Shown here piece after piece: positions 7,172-10,424 of a stretch of 10,424 nucleotides of DNA; the first letter of the stretch is position 1; the number at the start of each line of letters is the position of its first letter. The notes beneath the pieces were generated by a model, which worked only from the letters and a program-made list of their open reading frames with translations, was not told the DNA's origin and did not search any database. This DNA comes from Dehalococcoidia bacterium (GTDB lineage: Bacteria; Chloroflexota; Dehalococcoidia; Dehalococcoidales; UBA5760). The stretch spans positions 1-10,424 of the forward strand of contig DUEB01000012.1 of assembly GCA_011176655.1 (NCBI GenBank), given 5' to 3'. A program made the translations under genes and the position numbers.

Positions 7172-7950
7172 GGCAGCTCTTCTTCACTCTCCAGTCCCGC
7201 TTCCCCGCTAATCTTAGGCAGCAACGCCCCTACCTTACCCCGCCTTATGCGGGAGGGGAAGGCAAGCTTATTAACCGCCTCCCGGAGCTGTCCCAGTCCC
7301 CCACTGGGTCGGCCATCACCCAGTTCCAGGATGACCCCATCCACCCCGGCCTGCCACAGCATCCTGAGCTCAGCGGCGGTCACCTCCGGCGGCACCGGCA
7401 CCAACAAGGGTTTAGTCAGCAACCGGCTAGCGCGCTGGAAGAGCATCAACTGCTGCCAGGTAACAGGCAAGCCGTCCTCCTTCTTGACCGAGATGAGCAC
7501 GCCGTCCACCGGCAGTTCGTCAATCGTTCTCAGCAAGCCTCCGTCCAGCGTCGCTTCAACCTCCAGTATCCTGCCCGCTCCGGTATCTTCCAGAACCCCG
7601 AGCGGCATCTTAGCCGGGAAGACTATGAAATCACAGCCTGAGTCTTTTACCTGCCGACCCTTGCGCCGGGTAGAGCCATTAAGCCAGCCGCCCCAGGGGA
7701 TATCGGGCACCGCAGCCGCACACTGCCGGAGGGTCTTAGAATCACCCCCCGACCCGGAAATACCCAGTAAGCCGGCGTCAGCCCCGGCCACCAAATCAGC
7801 CAGATTGCCCGCGGCAGCCCGAGCCAGGCTGGCAACCAGCAGTATTTTAGGCTCCGGGGAGACCGGCTTTCCTCGCCCGAACCCCATCGGCTGAGCCACC
7901 GCTCCCGAAGCCTGTCTCAGTCTTCTCAGTCTATCGATAAATTTGCTCAC
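7168..7950 (-). CDS. Conserved-looking hypothetical protein, probable beta/alpha-barrel
   Basis: A 260-aa soluble protein that I cannot place in a named family. Eight short hydrophobic beta-like segments alternate with helical stretches: about 36-41 (ILLVAS), 59-64, 85-90, 107-112 (DFIVFP), 127-133 (RILEVEA), 149-155 (DGVLISV), 181-187 (PLLVPVP) and 203-210 (VDGVILEL). This is the periodicity of a TIM barrel. The first 34 residues are basic and glycine/proline-rich, and the last 30 form a charged tail. There are no clustered cysteines, signal peptide or membrane span. Candidate active-site carboxylates at strand ends are E130/E132 and E209, but no catalytic signature is evident. The GTG start at 7950 is well supported by GGAGGT at 7956-7961. 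It is transcribed alone from a promoter at 7976-8005, divergent from xerC and convergent with treT (4-bp overlap). The reading frame is long and clean, so it is a real gene. Confidence 0.8.
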   Translation of the reverse strand: MSKFIDRLRRLRQASGAVAQPMGFGRGKPVSPEPKILLVASLARAAAGNLADLVAGADAGLLGISGSGGDSKTLRQCAAAVPDIPWGGWLNGSTRRKGRQVKDSGCDFIVFPAKMPLGVLEDTGAGRILEVEATLDGGLLRTIDELPVDGVLISVKKEDGLPVTWQQLMLFQRASRLLTKPLLVPVPPEVTAAELRMLWQAGVDGVILELGDGRPSGGLGQLREAVNKLAFPSRIRRGKVGALLPKISGEAGLESEEELP

Positions 7951-7975
7951 ATCTTACCTCCGTAGCTAAAAGAAA

Positions 7976-8005
7976 ATTATAGATAAAACCACCGAGAAAT
8001 GCAAA
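7976..8005 (-). promoter_or_regulatory. Predicted promoter of the hypothetical barrel protein
   Basis: On the minus strand, a perfect TATAAT (7981-7976) is preceded at 18 bp by TTTGCA (four of six -35 bases), or equivalently at 17 bp by TTGCAT. The start would be near 7969, giving a leader of about 18 nt that holds the strong GGAGGT ribosome site. The -35 overlaps one copy of an AATGCAAA inverted pair. Confidence 0.5.
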
Positions 8006-8012
8006 GAAAACT

Positions 8013-8028
8013 CCCAACCCCCCAACCC
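8013..8028. repeat. C/G-run mirror repeat in divergent intergenic region
   Basis: CCCAACCCCCCAACCC is an exact mirror repeat. On the minus strand it reads as three G-runs of 3, 6 and 3 bases separated by TT, a potential G-quadruplex or other non-B structure. It lies about 8 bp upstream of the minus-strand -35 region, within the intergenic region between the barrel-protein gene and xerC. A function is not shown by the sequence. Confidence 0.5.
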
Positions 8029-8117
8029 TACCTTGCTTTGAGGGCTGTTATTTTGCATTATGTTATGTTAGAATATTTATGTTAATAAGGAACTCCGGTT
8101 CCCCCGAAGGCAGGAAG

Positions 8118-9023
8118 ATGAAAGCGGATATTGAGAGCTTCCTTAACTATCTCACCGTAGAGAAGGGCTTTTCCCAGAACACGGTGGCCGCCTATCGCAA
8201 TGACCTCTCCCAACTGGCCAGCTTTGCTACCGAGGCGGCAGCCAAACGAGGCTCTATCCCGTCCTGGGCCGGCCTGGGCAGGCAGAGCGTGTTAAGCTAT
8301 CTCCTCAACCTCAAGGAGCGGAACTACGCAGCAACCACCATGGCTCGTAAGGTAGCGGCCATGCGCTCGTTCCTTGACTTTATGATGAACGAAGGCAGTA
8401 TTAAAGACAACCCATCGCAGAACATCGCCTCACCCAAGGTCGGCCGGGCGCTGCCCAAACCTATCTCCATCAGTCAGGTCCGCCGCCTGCTTGATGAGCC
8501 AGCGAGACAGTCCAAACCGGAGGCGAAAAGGGATACCGCCATCCTGCACCTGCTGTACGCCAGCGGGATGAGGGTGAGCGAGCTTACGTCGTTAAACCTT
8601 AACGATATTGAGTTGAAAGACGGCTTTGTGCGCTGCTTCGGCAAGGGGCACAAAGAGCGGATTATACCCATTCACGAACGGGCCACCCATGCCGTAACTG
8701 AATACCTTGATGAGGTTCGCTCTCGCCTGGTAGCCAACCGGGAGGAGCCGGCTCTATTCCTCAACGCCCGTGGGGAGCGGCTGACCAGGCAGGGGCTGTG
8801 GCAAATATTGAAGGAGTATGCCAAGTCAATTGAGCTAGCCGGAATTACCCCGCATACCTTAAGACACAGCTTTGCCACCCACATGCTCAGCGGTGGGGCT
8901 GACCTGAGGTCAGTCCAGGAACTGCTGGGGCACGCCAATATCTCGACGACGCAGATCTACACCCACCTTACTACCGAACACATCCGCCGCACCTATGAGC
9001 AGTCCCACCCCAGAGCCAAGTAA
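8118..9023 (+). CDS. xerC: Tyrosine recombinase, XerC/XerD type
   Basis: Site-specific recombinase that cleaves DNA through a 3'-phosphotyrosine. Xer proteins resolve chromosome dimers at dif near replication termination. The protein is 301 aa, the standard Xer length. The N-terminal SAM-like core-binding domain covers about 1-105 (FLNYLTVEKGFSQNTVAAYRNDL). The catalytic domain has all six expected residues: R152 (SGMRVSEL), K176 (GKGHKER), H246 and R249 (HTLRHSFATHML), H272 (LGHANISTTQ) and Y281 (IYTHL). ATG at 8118 is preferred over the in-frame ATG at 8079. GAAGG lies seven bases before 8118, the protein then begins as other Xer proteins do, and 8079 has no ribosome site. The GHANISTTQIYTHL block looks more XerC-like, but C versus D cannot be settled. 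No attachment sites, integrase cargo or mobile-element genes surround it, so a housekeeping Xer role is more likely than an element integrase. It leads an operon with two downstream genes. Confidence 0.92.
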   Translation: MKADIESFLNYLTVEKGFSQNTVAAYRNDLSQLASFATEAAAKRGSIPSWAGLGRQSVLSYLLNLKERNYAATTMARKVAAMRSFLDFMMNEGSIKDNPSQNIASPKVGRALPKPISISQVRRLLDEPARQSKPEAKRDTAILHLLYASGMRVSELTSLNLNDIELKDGFVRCFGKGHKERIIPIHERATHAVTEYLDEVRSRLVANREEPALFLNARGERLTRQGLWQILKEYAKSIELAGITPHTLRHSFATHMLSGGADLRSVQELLGHANISTTQIYTHLTTEHIRRTYEQSHPRAK

Positions 9024-9037
9024 AACGGAGGTTTTAG

Positions 9038-9325
9038 ATGCCTAGTAAATCACGGCGCAAGCGGGGAAAGCACTCGTTTCAAGGTAAGAAGAGAAAAGGG
9101 AAGCTGACACCAGCCCCGATAGCTACCGAAGCGCCGGTAGCCGGTCAGACCCGCGTGCCAGCGGCACCTCCCCCAACCAGGGCCCCCTCGGTGAGTGCCC
9201 CGGCACCAAAGACTGCGCCCGCCACAGCCGGCTACCCGTATGTCGCCAGTGAGCTGAAAAGGATTGGCATTATAGCCGCCATTATGCTGGCGGTGCTCAT
9301 TACCCTCTCCCAGGTGCTACCCTGA
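9038..9325 (+). CDS. Small basic tail-anchored membrane protein, function unknown
   Basis: A 95-aa protein in three parts. Residues 1-24 are strongly basic (SRRKRGKHSF and GKKRKGK). About 25-65 is a disordered linker rich in Pro, Ala and Thr. Residues 76-94 are a single hydrophobic helix (IGIIAAIMLAVLITLSQVL) preceded by a Lys-Arg pair and ending one residue before the C-terminus. With the basic part inside, this predicts a C-terminal membrane anchor with a cytoplasmic N-terminal tail that could touch nucleic acid or the membrane surface. A strong GGAGG lies six bases before the ATG, 14 bp after the xerC stop and 25 bp before pcm, so it is clearly part of that operon. I recognise no named family; the sequence is low-complexity, but the context supports a translated gene. 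Confidence 0.78.
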   Translation: MPSKSRRKRGKHSFQGKKRKGKLTPAPIATEAPVAGQTRVPAAPPPTRAPSVSAPAPKTAPATAGYPYVASELKRIGIIAAIMLAVLITLSQVLP

Positions 9326-9350
9326 GCTGTCCTGAGAGTGAGCATTCACC

Positions 9351-9989
9351 ATGGACTTTGAGGCAGCAAGAGCCCAATTAGTTGAGCAGCTCAGCCTTGA
9401 AATCAAGGATAAGCGAGTCCTGACCGCCATGGCCCGCGTGCCCCGAGAGCGCTTTATACCCCCCGACGAGCAGCACCTGGCCTACGAAGATATGCCGCTA
9501 CCCATCGGCCTGGAGCAGACAATCTCACAGCCCCTGATTATCGCCATAATGACCGAAGCCCTGGAGCTTACCGGCGGCGAAAAGGTACTGGAGGTCGGCA
9601 CCGGTAGCGGCTACCAGGCAGCCATTCTGGCGGAACTGGCCCGCTTCGTGGTGACCACAGAGCGCTTCCCCGCTCTGGCGGAGAGGGCAAGGCAGGTACT
9701 GGACAGCCTGGGCTATACCAACGTTGAAATTCACCCGGCTGAGGAAACCCTGGGGTATCAGCCTGAGGCCCCCTATGATGCCATCATGGTGACCGCCGCC
9801 GCTCCCCGGGTGCCGACCGACCTCGTGGCACAACTAGCCATCGGGGGACGGATGGTAATCCCGGCAGGTTCACGCCACGCGCAGGAGCTATACAAGGTCA
9901 CCAGGAGACAGCGCAAGAATATCGTCCGCAGCCTGGGTGGCTGCCGCTTCGTTCCTCTGGTCGGCAAAGGCGCCTGGGAAGAGGCTTAA
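9351..9989 (+). CDS. pcm: Protein-L-isoaspartate O-methyltransferase
   Basis: SAM-dependent repair enzyme that methylates L-isoaspartyl residues in aged proteins, starting their conversion back to aspartate; cytosolic. The protein is 212 aa, as is usual for the family. RVPRERFIP (29-37) and the AYEDMPLPIGLEQTISQP block (44-61) form the isoaspartyl-substrate region, including the conserved TISQP. Motif I for SAM binding is VLEVGTGSGYQAAILAEL (79-96), followed by a TTER acidic turn and the DAIMVTAAAP motif. The C-terminal GGRMVIPAG stretch is also typical. The start follows GAGAGTGAG at a slightly long spacing. It is the third gene of the xerC operon. No pseudogene signs are seen. The stop at 9989 is not followed by a clear terminator. 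Confidence 0.96.
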   Translation: MDFEAARAQLVEQLSLEIKDKRVLTAMARVPRERFIPPDEQHLAYEDMPLPIGLEQTISQPLIIAIMTEALELTGGEKVLEVGTGSGYQAAILAELARFVVTTERFPALAERARQVLDSLGYTNVEIHPAEETLGYQPEAPYDAIMVTAAAPRVPTDLVAQLAIGGRMVIPAGSRHAQELYKVTRRQRKNIVRSLGGCRFVPLVGKGAWEEA

Positions 9990-10261
9990 GAACCGCGTCC
10001 TCAGGGCGTTCCGGGTTAAGAGCTAAAATATACAGTGGAGTGAAAAGGTATCAATCCCCAAGAGCCGATTAGACACCATCATTTGCAAAATGAAGTCCCT
10101 AAATTTCTTAAAGTCTAGCTACCGTGTGTTAGAAATATGTGAATTTTGTATTGGGGTACTTGTTAAGGTTGCACGTAGTCCGTGGTTCTAATCTAAGGTA
10201 TTGACAAAGACGCCAAAGATTACTAAACTCAAATCCCAATATCTTCTAGAGGTTTGTTAGA
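9990..10261. other. AT-rich intergenic region after pcm
   Basis: 272 bp without a convincing gene. By hand count, GC in 10021-10260 is about 37% (89 of 240), against about 65% in a sampled line of pcm. Near the start, 9996-10008 can fold as CGTCC-TCA-GGGCG, but no T-run follows. A 33-codon ORF (10090-10191) lacks a ribosome site. The right end holds the promoter and ribosome site of the patatin gene. No repeat, tRNA or attachment-site signature was recognised. Confidence 0.7.
10201..10229 (+). promoter_or_regulatory. Predicted promoter of the patatin-like gene
   Basis: Perfect TTGACA (10201-10206), a 17-bp spacer and TAAACT (10224-10229, four of six bases). The start would be about 10236, leaving about 26 nt to the TTG start, with AGAGG (10248-10252) as the ribosome site. 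The gene is thus expressed separately from the xerC-pcm operon. Confidence 0.55.
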
Positions 10262-10424
10262 TTGCAAAGGCCGAGCGTTGGATTGGCACTAGGCGGAGGC
10301 GGCGCTAGAGGTCTAGCTCATATCGGAGTATTAGAGGTTCTACAAGAGGCCGAAATCCCCATTGATATGATTGCCGGTACCAGTGCTGGAGCTGCAATTG
10401 GCGCCATCTATGCCCAAGGCAAGG
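10262..10424 (+). CDS. Patatin-like phospholipase, RssA/NTE type (N-terminal fragment)
   Basis: The first 54 residues of a serine acyl hydrolase, cut by the window's right edge. [18 protein letters not shown] (7-24) contains the oxyanion-hole motif GGGGARG. AGTSAG (38-43) is the GxSxG nucleophile elbow, with Ser41 the catalytic serine. The Asp of the Ser-Asp dyad would lie beyond the edge. Bacterial members hydrolyse phospholipids or lysophospholipids, and the exact substrate is unknown. The TTG start at 10262 is chosen because AGAGG lies nine bases upstream and an in-frame stop at 10247 leaves no earlier start. Third-position GC is about 43% in these codons (23 of 54), clearly lower than in the upstream genes, suggesting transfer or a different genomic neighbourhood. 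Confidence 0.9.
   Translation, partial: MQRPSVGLALGGGGARGLAHIGVLEVLQEAEIPIDMIAGTSAGAAIGAIYAQGK

Noticed and set aside
7247..7894. 215-codon plus-strand open frame opposite the barrel-protein gene
   Set aside because: Its translation is Ser/Pro-rich low complexity typical of antisense shadow frames. The minus-strand frame has a strong ribosome site, a promoter and regular secondary-structure periodicity.
8079..8117. Upstream ATG at 8079 as the start of xerC
   Set aside because: No ribosome site precedes it, and the extra 13 residues are not family-like. ATG at 8118 has GAAGG at good spacing.
8118..9023. Tyrosine recombinase as the integrase of a mobile element
   Set aside because: Standard 301-aa Xer length, cotranscribed with pcm, and no tRNA, attachment-site repeats or cargo genes nearby. 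A housekeeping Xer role is more likely.
9991..10017. Hairpin after pcm (AACC..CGTCC-TCA-GGGCG..GGTT) as an intrinsic terminator
   Set aside because: Five-base-pair core with a wobble pair, an uneven internal loop and no downstream T-run.

Overview
The window looks like a chromosomal stretch from a bacterium with moderately high GC. It is almost entirely protein-coding and has short intergenic gaps. A Chloroflexota (Dehalococcoidia-like) origin is my best guess. That rests on the mix of a MetRS lacking the C-terminal tRNA-binding domain, a CBS-less GuaB3, an archaeal-type TreT, and lineage-type small proteins between housekeeping genes. It is an inference from gene content, not a proven assignment. 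No rRNA, tRNA, CRISPR array or insertion sequence was found.

Positions 1-3469 (minus strand) read as one operon in the order rsmI, a 68-aa zinc-ribbon-like protein, metG, and a long-chain polyprenyl diphosphate synthase cut by the left edge. It links ribosome modification and tRNA charging to isoprenoid chain synthesis. A 153-bp divergent region (3470-3622) holds a promoter for each direction. The plus-strand promoter is strong and overlaps a tandem 8-bp repeat and an inverted repeat.

Positions 3623-7171 (plus strand) carry a DegV-family fatty-acid-binding protein, a GuaB3-type IMPDH/GMPR-family enzyme and a TreT-like trehalose synthase. Each has its own recognisable promoter. The treT promoter (extended -10) abuts the guaB3 stop codon. 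treT converges with a minus-strand gene for a 260-aa protein of unknown function, and the two overlap by the palindrome CTAG, which supplies both stop codons.

Positions 7951-8117 are a second divergent intergenic region, with a G-rich mirror repeat and an inverted AATGCAAA pair. Positions 8118-9989 are a compact plus-strand operon: a complete XerC/D-type tyrosine recombinase, a basic tail-anchored 95-aa membrane protein and protein-L-isoaspartate methyltransferase.

From about 10,020 to the right edge the base composition drops abruptly to about 37% GC in the non-coding part. A patatin-like phospholipase with different codon use begins at 10262, behind its own TTGACA promoter. This compositional step is the most noteworthy anomaly. 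I see no convincing undescribed defence or mobile system; most of the window is housekeeping sequence with several uncharacterised small or hypothetical proteins.
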